Shown here piece after piece: positions 1 to 10,150 of a stretch of 35,609 nucleotides of DNA; the stretch's first letter is position 1, and the number at the start of each line of letters is the position of its first letter. The translations under genes and the position numbers were made by a program. The DNA is from Caldilineaceae bacterium (GTDB taxonomy: Bacteria; Chloroflexota; Anaerolineae; Caldilineales; Caldilineaceae), in NCBI GenBank assembly GCA_026708085.1, contig JAPOVP010000060.1, positions 1 through 35,609 on the forward strand, written 5' to 3'. Under the pieces are notes generated by a model, which saw only the letters and a program-made list of their open reading frames with translations, was not told the origin of the DNA and did not search any database.

Positions 1-45
1 GCCCCCGCAACGCCCCCTCTCCTACAACATGCCTCGCCGACCGGG
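1..45 (+). repeat. Dispersed GC-rich repeat, copy A (internal fragment)
   Basis: The first bases match the middle of the repeat seen in full near 12.3 and 32.6 kb: a C-run, then GCAACGCCCC, then a CTCCTA-like stretch. The left half of the element would lie before the window. No coding potential is apparent. Confidence 0.5.
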
Positions 46-445
46 TGTCGACATTGGTCACGAGTGCCCAACCGAAAGTGTCTAGCCAGACCACGTCCCG
101 CCAGTCCAATCAGACTTCCGTACGTGCCGGCCCTGTGCCTGCCCTCGCACGCTCCCCAACTGGCGGACTCCACCGTACGGCCAGGCCTGGCGCCTGCACT
201 GCCTCTCGCCAAAAGACGGTAAACAATTCCATCCACCGCTGGCACTGATTCCCCGCCAGACTGTTCCCACCCCAAATCTGGGACGCACCCCCTAACGCAG
301 CCCCTGCGTTCGCCGCGTGACCATTCTCTCAAAGTCTATACTGAACTGGGTAATTCTGCTAATAGGAATGCTTGCGGGTATATCTGAGAAGAGGGTGCTG
401 CGTAAAGTCAAAATGCAGAAAAAGGGACGAATCAGCAGGCCTCAC
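46..445. other. Intergenic, no gene recognised
   Basis: Short open frames exist on both strands, but none has a ribosome binding site, a recognisable domain or a plausible composition. The stretch is downstream of the minus-strand phosphatidyltransferase gene, so it may hold that gene's 3' untranslated region. No terminator hairpin with a T-run was seen. Confidence 0.5.
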
Positions 446-1054
446 TTAGTTGCCCGCGTGCTGTTTGCTGCGGGATGTTGAAGTGCGTACGTAGACTTCG
501 TGGATGCGCTGGACAGCCGTGACATTCGTCATCACGGCCAGCAACCACAGTACTGGCAGCACTAGGCCCAGAATCAGCCCTGCAATGAGGAGAACGAGTC
601 GCTCCGGCCTCTGTAAAATGCCTACCTTACATTCGACGTTCAACCCTTCTGCCCTTGCCCGCGTATAGCTGACCGCCCAGGACCCGACCAGAGTCAGGAA
701 GATCAGAAGAATGTGGGTCTGGGCGTTGCCCTCGTTGGCGTAGTAAACCGCCAACCCGAGGAACGTGATGCTCTCGGAATATCGGTCCAGAGTGCTGTCC
801 AAAAAAGCGCCGAATTTGCCTTCCAACTGGCTCACGCGTGCCAGGGCGCCGTCGACCATATCAAACATCGCCGCCACCCACAGCACACCGCCGCCTACGC
901 GCAGGCTCCCGGTCGCCAGTAGTGCCGCCGCGCCGATTGTCAAAGCAAAGCCGGCAAAAGAAACCATGTTCGGAGTCACACCAATGCCATGCAGCCAGCG
1001 AACAATCGCGCCTACTGCGGACGAAAGCAATGGTCGAACGTACTTCTCCAACAT
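446..1054 (-). CDS. CDP-alcohol phosphatidyltransferase family membrane protein
   Basis: Integral membrane enzyme of 202 residues that would transfer a phosphoalcohol from a CDP-alcohol (CDP-diacylglycerol type) to an acceptor alcohol in phospholipid synthesis. The complete family signature is visible: D65-x2-D68-G69-x2-A72-R73-x8-G82-x3-D86-x3-D90, whose aspartates bind the divalent metals and catalyse transfer. Hydrophobic segments lie around residues 30-50, 53-64, 95-130 and 150-175. The length fits PgsA or phosphatidylinositol-phosphate synthase relatives, but the acceptor cannot be read from sequence. The ATG at 1054 has only a weak upstream AAGG. It stands alone, with several hundred noncoding bases on each side. 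Confidence 0.9.
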   Translation of the reverse strand: MLEKYVRPLLSSAVGAIVRWLHGIGVTPNMVSFAGFALTIGAAALLATGSLRVGGGVLWVAAMFDMVDGALARVSQLEGKFGAFLDSTLDRYSESITFLGLAVYYANEGNAQTHILLIFLTLVGSWAVSYTRARAEGLNVECKVGILQRPERLVLLIAGLILGLVLPVLWLLAVMTNVTAVQRIHEVYVRTSTSRSKQHAGN

Positions 1055-1718
1055 TGATCAAGAACCTTCAGGATCGTAAGCTCTGGTGGAATCCGTTCGG
1101 AATGGTCGGGAGCAGTATACAACCGCCGCAACACGATTGCAAGAGGCCTGCAAAATGCGGGTGTATCCCAAGTTGAAGGGGAATCTCGTATAACCCCGGA
1201 AGCAACCAGGCCACGGCCCAGTTCCCGTTCCAACCTCCGGCTGAGGAAGCCCCGTAACTGACTACTTCAGTTCCGGGCGGTCGGGCCCTCGTCCCTCCCT
1301 TGTGTGGTGTGTTCCCCAGCAACGCCCCTCTGCACATAATGTCACGTTGGCGCTGAAATGCCGGCGTACTGTCCATGCCGCCGGTTGCGCACCCACGTTG
1401 TGCCGCCAAGGCGCCCTCCGCCACTACGGTAGGTGCAGACCTTGTACCTGCCAAAGTCAGGCAGGTCGAACCGGGGGACCTTACACAACTGGCTATCGAC
1501 TTCAGTAACGCGCTCGGGCCGGTCCTACACGACTGTCGGAGGGCCATCTGTGTCGGACGCGCCGTCGCGACGCGGAAGATGCGTACTGTGCCACTTCTCC
1601 AATGAGACAGCGCCTCTGACACAGAAGATCTGGGAACCGCTAATGCTCACTGTTGCAGACGGCTCCCGCAGCGACTTACGCATGAATCTGGCGGCGAGTT
1701 TTCGCAAATCCGGGGAAA
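1055..1718. other. Intergenic region with a degenerate repeat copy and a small inverted repeat
   Basis: About 660 bases between two minus-strand genes. It contains a decayed copy of the dispersed repeat (about 1271-1345) and a perfect 7-bp inverted repeat with a 7-base loop (1446-1452 and 1460-1466). A 184-codon open frame on the minus strand crosses it, but its translation has no domain and follows the repeat's composition, so it is not called as a gene. Confidence 0.55.
1271..1345 (+). repeat. Dispersed GC-rich repeat, copy B (degenerate)
   Basis: Shares the GGGCGGTCGGGCC block, the CCTCCCTTGTG block and the GCAACGCCCC block, in the same order as the copies at 12.4 and 32.6 kb. The hairpin arms between them have decayed. 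Same orientation as all the other copies. Confidence 0.55.
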
Positions 1719-2507
1719 TCAGACCTGTACTGGCTTCCCATGCATAGAAATTGGATTCGCGTAGAGTTGCCCGCCGCGAAATGAACCCAGTGTGAACCCC
1801 CACCCGTCGATCTGCCGGGTCGCTCGCTGCGAACCCGGGTCGAGGATGTACGCGGTAGCAGGCGTCGTGACGGAAATGGTACCCTCAAAGGACGTAACAT
1901 GAGAGTAATGAATGTGCCCGCTCAATAGGGCGTGCACATGGTGGCCGGCAATTGCTTCCGCCAGACCTTCCGGGTTATTCAAGCAATGTTCGCTCAACGG
2001 CTCAACAGTGCTGAACACAGGTGGGTGGTGAATGGCAATCAGATTGCCGAGCGGGGCCGGCTTTTGCAACTCCTCTGCAAGCCACGCCAGCTGTGGCTCA
2101 TCAAGGTCTCCATACACCGCGTCCGGCAACTTGCTGTCCAACATGATCACTCGCAGTCCGCCGAACATGGTGCTATGATAGTAGCGCTCAGATTCGTCTG
2201 TGGACTCCTCTCCCAGAACTATCTGGCGGAAGTTAACTCGGCCATCGTGATTGCCCAGACCAAGTATTAGTGGCGCACCGAACTCTCGCAACTCGTCCAG
2301 CACAGTGTTCAGCCTTCTGTATTCGGCCTTTTGTCCGTCGTTGACCAGATCGCCGCTCAGAATGAAAAAGTCGGGGCTGACATCCATGTTTCGGATTAGC
2401 ATCATGATGTCGCGCAGCTTGTCAGTAGTCCGCCGCCCATAGAGTTCGTCCTCGTCGTTGGGTAGTACGTGCAGGTCAGTCAGGTGCACAAAGGTCATGT
2501 CGGTCAT
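1719..2507 (-). CDS. Calcineurin-like metallophosphoesterase
   Basis: Cytoplasmic binuclear-metal phosphoesterase of 262 residues, similar in outline to the CpdA/Icc cyclic-nucleotide phosphodiesterase class. The family motifs appear in order: D-L-H near residue 11, GDLVND near 52, GNHD near 85, a metal-binding HH near 160 and GHIH near 197. These ligand positions support hydrolase activity, but the substrate (cAMP, another phosphodiester or a nucleotide) is not determined by them. The ATG at 2507 is preceded by GGAAGG at good spacing; an ATG three codons later is possible. It is divergent from ettA across about 145 bases that must hold both promoters. Confidence 0.88.
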   Translation of the reverse strand: MTDMTFVHLTDLHVLPNDEDELYGRRTTDKLRDIMMLIRNMDVSPDFFILSGDLVNDGQKAEYRRLNTVLDELREFGAPLILGLGNHDGRVNFRQIVLGEESTDESERYYHSTMFGGLRVIMLDSKLPDAVYGDLDEPQLAWLAEELQKPAPLGNLIAIHHPPVFSTVEPLSEHCLNNPEGLAEAIAGHHVHALLSGHIHYSHVTSFEGTISVTTPATAYILDPGSQRATRQIDGWGFTLGSFRGGQLYANPISMHGKPVQV

Positions 2508-2652
2508 GGTTGTTTCGCCTTCCCCACTTTGGGGCTTATTATTGAATGTTTAGTGCCCATAGCCAGCGGACAGGACTAAAGCCGGCATATAAGGTCCAAT
2601 GATAAACGTCTGATAGTCGCTGAACAAACAGAAAACTGGAAAGAAGATCGAG

Positions 2653-4332
2653 ATGAGCGAAAAGATTATCTATTCGATGGTAGGCGTCGGCAAGGGTTAT
2701 GGGCCCAACCAGCGCGTTCTTCGTGACATCAGTCTGGGCTTCTTCCTCGGAGCAAAGATCGGAGTTCTGGGCCTGAACGGTGCCGGAAAAACCACTCTCC
2801 TGCGAATTATGGCCGGGGAAGAGAGTCATTTCGACGGCGAAACAATTCTGGCCGAAGGCTATACACGCGGCTTTCTGCCCCAGGAGCCGGTCCTCGACAC
2901 CTCCAAGACAGTGCGCCAAATCGTAGAAGAGGGCGCGCAGGAAGCAGTTGAAGCGCTTGCCGAGTTTGACGCCATCAACGCCCGCTTCAACGAGGATCTC
3001 TCTCCCGAAGAAATGGACGAGCTCATCGAAAGGCAGGGCAACGTGCAGGATCGGCTGGACGCACTGGACGCTTGGGACCTAGACAGCCGCCTGGAACTCG
3101 CGATGGACGCGCTCCGCTGTCCTCCCGGCGATACGCCTGTGGCCATACTCTCCGGCGGCGAACTGCGGCGCGTCGCCCTGACAAGGCTACTCCTCAAGCA
3201 GCCCGACATCCTCCTCCTGGACGAGCCCACCAACCATCTCGACGCCCAATCCGTTGCCTGGCTCGAGCGCCACCTGCAGGACTACGCAGGTACCGTCATC
3301 GCAGTTACTCACGATCGTTACTTTCTCGACAATGTAGCCGGCTGGATTCTCGAACTGGACCGCGGACACGGCATTCCATGGCGGGGCAACTACTCCGGCT
3401 GGCTCCAGCAGAAGCAGCAGCGCCTTGCCCGGGAGGAAAAGCAGGAGGGCGCACGTCAGAAAACGTTGCAAAGAGAGCTGGAGTGGCTGAATATGTCACC
3501 CAAAGCCCAGCAGACAAAACGGAAATCGCGCGTCAACGCCTACAACGATCTGCTCAGCCTGGAGTTCGAGAAAGCACGTGAAGATAGGGAGATTTACATC
3601 CCGCCCGGCCCTCGCTTGGGGGATGTAGTGATCAAGACAGAGTCTTTGACCAAGGGGTTCGGCGATAACTTGCTCTTTGAGAATCTCACCCTCGATGTCC
3701 CGCCGGGCGCCATCGTCGGCATAATCGGTGCCAACGGTGCCGGCAAAACGACCCTGTTTCGCCTCCTGACAGGCGCAGAAACGCCTGACAGCGGCAGTGT
3801 GCAGCAGGGCGGCACCGTCTCTCTTGCTTACGTCGACCAGAGCCGCGACAGTCTTGATTCCGACAAGAGCGTCTGGGAAGAGATCAGCGGCGGAAACGAA
3901 CTGCTGCAACTGGGCAACCGCCAGGTGAACAGCCGCGCCTACGTAGCCCGTTTCACATTCAACGGACAGGACCAGCAGAAAATGGTCGGTTCACTTTCCG
4001 GAGGCGAACGAAACCGTGTCCATCTTGCCAAACTGCTGAAGAGCGGCGCCAACGTGATTCTGCTGGACGAGCCCAGTAACGACCTTGACGTCAATACGCT
4101 GCGTGCTCTGGAAGACGCGCTGGAGACCTTCGCCGGCACCGCACTGGTCATCTCCCACGATCGCTGGTTTCTGGATCGCGTCGCCACACATATCCTTGCC
4201 TTTGAAGGGGACAGCAATGTGCTCTGGTTTCCAGGCAACTTCAGCGAATACGAAAAAGACAGGCGCCGCCGCCTTGGTGCAGAGGCTACCCGTCCCCATC
4301 GCATCACTTATCGCAAACTGAGTCGCGCCTGA
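2653..4332 (+). CDS. ettA: Energy-dependent translational throttle protein EttA (ABC-F ATPase)
   Basis: Soluble ABC-F protein with two ATPase domains that binds the ribosomal E site and gates the first elongation steps according to energy state. At 559 residues it matches EttA (about 555). The first Walker A, GLNGAGKT, is at residues 40-47, followed by an LSGGE signature and an LLLDEP Walker B. A charged helical linker (about residues 250-310, containing EWLNMSPKAQQ) corresponds to the P-site tRNA interaction motif. The second domain repeats Walker A (GANGAGKT), LSGGE and LLDEPSNDLD. There are no membrane segments, which excludes a transporter. The start is ATG with a GGAAAGAAG stretch upstream. 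Its 3' end is 9 bases from the convergent membrane protein gene. Confidence 0.95.
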   Translation: MSEKIIYSMVGVGKGYGPNQRVLRDISLGFFLGAKIGVLGLNGAGKTTLLRIMAGEESHFDGETILAEGYTRGFLPQEPVLDTSKTVRQIVEEGAQEAVEALAEFDAINARFNEDLSPEEMDELIERQGNVQDRLDALDAWDLDSRLELAMDALRCPPGDTPVAILSGGELRRVALTRLLLKQPDILLLDEPTNHLDAQSVAWLERHLQDYAGTVIAVTHDRYFLDNVAGWILELDRGHGIPWRGNYSGWLQQKQQRLAREEKQEGARQKTLQRELEWLNMSPKAQQTKRKSRVNAYNDLLSLEFEKAREDREIYIPPGPRLGDVVIKTESLTKGFGDNLLFENLTLDVPPGAIVGIIGANGAGKTTLFRLLTGAETPDSGSVQQGGTVSLAYVDQSRDSLDSDKSVWEEISGGNELLQLGNRQVNSRAYVARFTFNGQDQQKMVGSLSGGERNRVHLAKLLKSGANVILLDEPSNDLDVNTLRALEDALETFAGTALVISHDRWFLDRVATHILAFEGDSNVLWFPGNFSEYEKDRRRRLGAEATRPHRITYRKLSRA

Positions 4333-4341
4333 ACACAAAAG

Positions 4342-6159
4342 CTACTCGTGGCCGGCCAGTTCCCGCGCTTGTTCCCTCAAACGCTCTCGCTCCACACGCA
4401 ACGCAGGACAGCCGATGACCGCTGCGATCTCTTCTACGTCCAGCGCGGCGAGCTGCGAAAAAGTTTCAACCCCCGCCTCCCGCAGCCTCACGGCATACGT
4501 GCGACCGATGCCTGCAATCCGGGTAAAATCGTCCGCTTCGTCCACCGCCGCAGAAACTCCGGCTAAAGAATCCGTAATCTCCTGCTGGTCCGTCCCAGGT
4601 GTACTTTCCTCTTCGCTGCGCTCAGGAACCTCCCTTGGAGGCGCCTCAACGGCCTCGGCCTGCGATTCAGTCACATCGGGCAAATCAGCTTCTGAGATGT
4701 CTGCCCTCGCGTCACCTTTGTCTCTGCTTTCCGGCGAAGCCGCCTCACCGCTCGGGGCGGGCCCACCTGGTCTGTCACCCAATACCCCGCTTGGAAGACG
4801 TCCCGAACGGCGCGCCACATGCACGACCACCGCCCCCGTACCGGTAGAGCCGATCAGCAGCGCTATGATGAAGCCGAGGCAGGGAAAGATTACCCAGGAA
4901 AATGCCGTGACGCCGGTGATGACTAGAGAACTGAGCCCAACCGAAATCAACGGATTCCAGCTGAGGTCTCCCGGACCGGCAACAAGCTCATCAAGGCGGC
5001 GTCCCAGCCAGGAGCAGGTCACAGTCCAGCCGCATACCAGAACTAACGCCACTAATGCAAGGAGCGGCAGCGCCAGCAGAGCAAAGCAGATGGTGATGGT
5101 CAGAATCGCGGCCAGTACTGCGGACCCCAGGATCCCAATCGCTCCCGTCGCGAAACTGAGCGCGGCCTCCTTTTCCGCCGTCTCTGAAATCGCTCTGACC
5201 TGCTTTGGAAGCAACCACGCAAACAGAAGAACAAGACCGGTGATAAGCAACGTCCACAAAAAGGCCTGGAGTAGCTTTCCGAGAAATACAAGGAACCAGG
5301 GCGTCCGCGTGGCAGCCGCATGAGCACGCGCTGCGGCTGCTGCCTCCAGCGCCGCTTCCCGGTGCAGCTCAGCCCGCTCAAGCGCTGCCTCAGCCGCATC
5401 CTCAGCCGCCTCTGCCAGCTCTTCCGCTGCCTCCTCCGCCTTTTCTGCCAGCTCCTCAGCCGCTTCCGCTAACTCCTCCGCTGCTTCCTCCGCGGCCTCT
5501 TCCGCCTCCTCCACTGCCCTCCGATGTTGTTCGGACCTGCGCCGAGCTTCCTCTCCCGGCCCTACCGAAACGACGGCCTGCGGGCTCGGGGGATCAGGCT
5601 GCTTGGGCGGATCCGTTAGGGCGAGTCGTGCCGGCGCAGCAGAATAGAGATTCGGCTGAGCCACGCTGTTCGTGTAGACGCGCCAGCTGATACCTCCGGC
5701 CACGTGCGCGTCCCGATCCTGCTCAATTCGCCCGCCGACTACTCTGACATTGCCTCCGACGCGTGATTGTCCGGTCAGTTCAACGTCGCCTCCCAATACA
5801 GCAACGTTTCCGCCGACCACAGAGGATCCCTCGATCTCTGCATCTCCGCCGACCACGCTAACATCGCCACCGACCTGGGCGTTCCCCGTCAAATCAACGT
5901 CACCGCCTACAACCACAAGGTTGCCGCCGATCCGCCCCTCCAAAGTCAGGTCGTCGCCTACAATAAGCAGATTGCCTGCAATGAGCTCGTTTTCATTGAT
6001 CCGTACATCGCCGCCGAACATGGCTACATTGCCCTGCACGGGCCTGACTCTGATTTCGCTCCGCGCCTGCCTGGGCTGCGAGACCAGAAATATAAATATC
6101 CCAAGCGCGACGATGAGTATGAACGCTGTCCAGCATCCAGCTCGTCGTAACGACTTCAT
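4342..6159 (-). CDS. Membrane polymer-forming (bactofilin-like) protein with coiled coil and C-terminal helix-hairpin-helix
   Basis: Mosaic protein of 605 residues, function unknown. Residues 12-27 form one membrane helix. Residues 45-150 are short Gly-rich repeats (variants of VVGGDVxLTG and QVGGNV) typical of bactofilin/polymer-forming right-handed beta-helices. Residues about 205-285 are an Ala/Glu coiled coil. Hydrophobic segments at about 297-318, 337-385 and 402-447 give a multi-span membrane module. An acidic Pro/Ser linker follows. Residues about 543-605 contain a helix-hairpin-helix (FTRIAGIGRTYAVRL) of the DUF4332 kind that often binds DNA or protein. The ATG has AAAGGGA upstream. 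It is the third gene after an ECF sigma and its anti-sigma, so it is a likely regulated target in cell-envelope stress or shape. Confidence 0.75.
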   Translation of the reverse strand: MKSLRRAGCWTAFILIVALGIFIFLVSQPRQARSEIRVRPVQGNVAMFGGDVRINENELIAGNLLIVGDDLTLEGRIGGNLVVVGGDVDLTGNAQVGGDVSVVGGDAEIEGSSVVGGNVAVLGGDVELTGQSRVGGNVRVVGGRIEQDRDAHVAGGISWRVYTNSVAQPNLYSAAPARLALTDPPKQPDPPSPQAVVSVGPGEEARRRSEQHRRAVEEAEEAAEEAAEELAEAAEELAEKAEEAAEELAEAAEDAAEAALERAELHREAALEAAAAARAHAAATRTPWFLVFLGKLLQAFLWTLLITGLVLLFAWLLPKQVRAISETAEKEAALSFATGAIGILGSAVLAAILTITICFALLALPLLALVALVLVCGWTVTCSWLGRRLDELVAGPGDLSWNPLISVGLSSLVITGVTAFSWVIFPCLGFIIALLIGSTGTGAVVVHVARRSGRLPSGVLGDRPGGPAPSGEAASPESRDKGDARADISEADLPDVTESQAEAVEAPPREVPERSEEESTPGTDQQEITDSLAGVSAAVDEADDFTRIAGIGRTYAVRLREAGVETFSQLAALDVEEIAAVIGCPALRVERERLREQARELAGHE

Positions 6160-6319
6160 TTGGCAATCCCTTTACTCGCAAGAAACGGAGCTGCGCCTCG
6201 CCTTCCCTTCTCTTCAACCCGTCCCCACCTGCTCGACCCGTGCAGACCGGCGCAGCCAGCAGAAGCAACAGGGGTACTGCAACACCGAACCCAAAGGCGC
6301 CTCACACCGCCCACTTCGT

Positions 6320-6922
6320 TCATTTCTCCCAAACCCGGGTCCGGAGCGGTTGAGTCGTACGCTGGATGATGACGCACCAGACCGCCAGCGCCGCAACGAC
6401 TACGACCAGATATGTGGACGCGACGCCTAAAGCCGTCGAAGTCGCAGTCATTTCGACAATGACATCCCACAGCGACTGCCCAACTACCCCCGCCACAGCC
6501 CATACCTCATTCAGGAACAGACCCGTCTCCTCTAGGCGCCCTAGGTTGGTATAGACGATTCCACCGGCCATTACACAGACACCGACCAGGCCCAGCGACC
6601 AGACGATTAAGGTAAATACGGTGAGAATTACCCCGATACGCAGATTGCGCAGGCGTTCTTGCCGCGCCAAGCGTTGCGCCACCGAACGGGAAAAGCCGGG
6701 CGCCGGCACAGGAATAGGAGCCGCCCGCAGCTTGTCATCAATGGCTTGCCACAAGAGCCACTGCCCGCGGCACCCGCTGCACTGCTCCAGATGCCCGTCG
6801 AGTCGCCTCTTCTCATCCGAGTCCAGCATGCCGTCCAACGCCAGCGAAATCAACATCAAGTACTCGCTGTGGTCCACAGCCCTGCTGGGAGACCTACTTG
6901 CTCCGTAAAGCCTTTCCGCCAT
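6320..6922 (-). CDS. Zinc-finger anti-sigma factor, membrane-anchored
   Basis: Predicted anti-sigma partner of the upstream ECF sigma. With the ATG at 6922 it has 200 residues; a longer frame reaches back into the sigma gene, but AGGAGG five bases before 6922 fixes the start. The cytoplasmic N-terminus has the ZAS-type motif H44-x3-C48-x2-C51, which in the family binds zinc and holds the sigma factor. Residues about 95-124 and 168-187 are membrane helices. The gene begins 17 bases after the sigma stop, so co-transcription is near certain. The signal it senses cannot be read from sequence. Confidence 0.85.
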   Translation of the reverse strand: MAERLYGASRSPSRAVDHSEYLMLISLALDGMLDSDEKRRLDGHLEQCSGCRGQWLLWQAIDDKLRAAPIPVPAPGFSRSVAQRLARQERLRNLRIGVILTVFTLIVWSLGLVGVCVMAGGIVYTNLGRLEETGLFLNEVWAVAGVVGQSLWDVIVEMTATSTALGVASTYLVVVVAALAVWCVIIQRTTQPLRTRVWEK

Positions 6923-6939
6923 CTTAGCCTCCTGAACTC

Positions 6940-7677
6940 CTAAAGGCCGGCCCCGCTTGTAAGGGCCCTGTGAAGTGGTAGGGTCAGCGCCTTCCATCTT
7001 TCCTCCGCCTCCGCTGCCTGTTCTGTCGCATCGAACCGGGCGGGCGGGCGGTTCAACTCCTCAATTCGCCCCTCGTCTGCCTGACCTGGAAAGCCTGCGG
7101 GCGCCCTGAGTCCTTCCACTCGATATGGCTGCTGCGCGGCCTCATACAGTTCCGCCAGCTTCTTCCGAGCGCGGAAGAGCCGGCTCTTCACAGCTGCCAC
7201 AGTTATGTCCATCACGTCGGCGATTTCCTGATAGCTGCAATCATTCCAGTAGCGCAATACAAGCGGCGTACGGTATTCCGGTTCCAATTGATTGACAAGG
7301 GCCTGCATCTCCTCGGCCTGTTCAACTTCCAGTGCTGCCGCCTCCGGCCGGGGAGACTCGCTTTCCAGGCTGTACATGACTGGCGATTCATCCAATCCGA
7401 CAAACTGCACGCGTCGCTTCCGCAACCTGTCAATGCAGTGATAATTGGCGATCGAAAAGAGCCAGGTGCTGAACTTGCGACCGGGATCATATTGGTCCAG
7501 CCGGGAATAGGCCCGCAGGAATGTTTCCTGGGCGGCGTCTTCGGCTTCCGATATGTCGCCGAGCATGCGATAGGTCAACGCAAAGACCGGTCGCTGATAG
7601 GTCTCAACAAGAAGGCCAAATGCTTCCTGCTCACCGGCTCTGGCCCTGTCTAGCCAGTCTTGTTCCTGTTCATTCAT
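6940..7677 (-). CDS. RNA polymerase ECF sigma factor
   Basis: Extracytoplasmic-function sigma-70 family protein of 245 residues. Region 2 spans about residues 20-90, with the core-binding DAAQETFLRAY and the -10-recognising helix around FSTWLFSIANYHCIDRLRKR. Region 4 spans about 135-190, with the helix-turn-helix CSYQEIADVMDITVAAVKSR. Regions 1.1 and 3 are absent, as expected for ECF. After region 4 there is an unusual Pro/Ala-rich tail of about 50 residues, longer than normal for the class. The ATG at 7677 has AAGGGA at good spacing. It heads a unit with an anti-sigma and a polymer-forming membrane protein, and probably drives its own transcription from the site at 7707-7733. Confidence 0.93.
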   Translation of the reverse strand: MNEQEQDWLDRARAGEQEAFGLLVETYQRPVFALTYRMLGDISEAEDAAQETFLRAYSRLDQYDPGRKFSTWLFSIANYHCIDRLRKRRVQFVGLDESPVMYSLESESPRPEAAALEVEQAEEMQALVNQLEPEYRTPLVLRYWNDCSYQEIADVMDITVAAVKSRLFRARKKLAELYEAAQQPYRVEGLRAPAGFPGQADEGRIEELNRPPARFDATEQAAEAEERWKALTLPLHRALTSGAGL

Positions 7678-7706
7678 TCGTAAGTCCCTTTGGACGCTTA
7701 TTGTCT

Positions 7707-7733
7707 ATTACGCAACTTGGAACGTAAAGTTTC
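7707..7733 (-). promoter_or_regulatory. Candidate ECF promoter for the sigma/anti-sigma operon
   Basis: Read on the minus strand, GAAAC at 7733-7729 is followed by exactly 16 bases and then CGTAAT at 7712-7707. This matches the general GAAC-N16-CGT pattern of ECF promoters. The predicted transcript would start about 20-25 bases before the sigma ATG. Autoregulation is inferred from that position. Confidence 0.4.
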
Positions 7734-7746
7734 GGGGGGCTTTGGT

Positions 7747-7776
7747 TTGTCCCGCAAATTGTCCTCGTTATATAAT
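7747..7776 (+). promoter_or_regulatory. Candidate sigma-70 promoter for the chelatase operon
   Basis: TTGTCC at 7747-7752, an 18-base spacer and a perfect TATAAT at 7771-7776, directed toward the chelatase gene at 8004. Transcription would begin near 7783 and give a long leader. Confidence 0.45.
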
Positions 7777-8003
7777 AAATCGGATGAGGCGTGCGCTGTC
7801 CTGCCAATGCCCTGACTGAAAGCTGACAATCCTCCTCTACACTAGCTCTGACCCCGAGGCGGAGGTGCGGCCCAACGGTTGGAAACTAGCTGGGACCGCC
7901 GCGCTACGCAACAGGCAAATCAGGTCGTGAGCTCGGTGTCCGCTTAATCCATCCATCGAGACATTCCGCCTCCCGCCTGAACCCTTGAAAGGAACGGACC
8001 ACG

Positions 8004-10063
<2,060 letters not shown>

Positions 10064-10083
10064 TGGCGTCGGCCGCGCTGGGC

Positions 10084-10132
10084 CGGCGGGTCCCGCCGAA
10101 TCCGCACTTCCTTCCAGCAAGCTGGACTTTTT
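10084..10132 (+). terminator. Two hairpins after the chelatase gene, the second with a T-run
   Basis: A perfect 6-bp stem CGGCGG/CCGCCG with a 3-base loop (10084-10098) is followed by TCCAG-CAAG-CTGGA (10113-10126) and then C plus five T (10128-10132). The second has the form of a weak intrinsic terminator and may reduce transcription into the next gene. Confidence 0.35.
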
Positions 10133-10150
10133 GTATAGCGAAAGCTCTCG

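Larger units (their letters stand above)
7678..8003. other. Divergent intergenic region between the sigma and chelatase operons
   Basis: 326 bases with no gene. It contains a candidate ECF promoter facing left (7707-7733) and a sigma-70-like promoter facing right (7747-7776), leaving a leader of about 220 bases before the chelatase gene. That leader is GC-rich and could fold, but no riboswitch class could be assigned by eye. Confidence 0.6.

Noticed and set aside
1440..1480. tRNA-like GGTTCGA stretch on the minus strand
   Set aside because: No complementary T-stem, acceptor stem or anticodon arm could be built around it.
1068..1622. 184-codon minus-strand open frame between two genes
   Set aside because: The translation has no domain and follows a degenerate repeat copy; no ribosome binding site.
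7783..8003. Possible cobalamin riboswitch in the chelatase leader
   Set aside because: A few bases resemble the conserved B12-box region (CGCAAC), but the other conserved blocks are missing. A search with the cobalamin riboswitch covariance model would decide.
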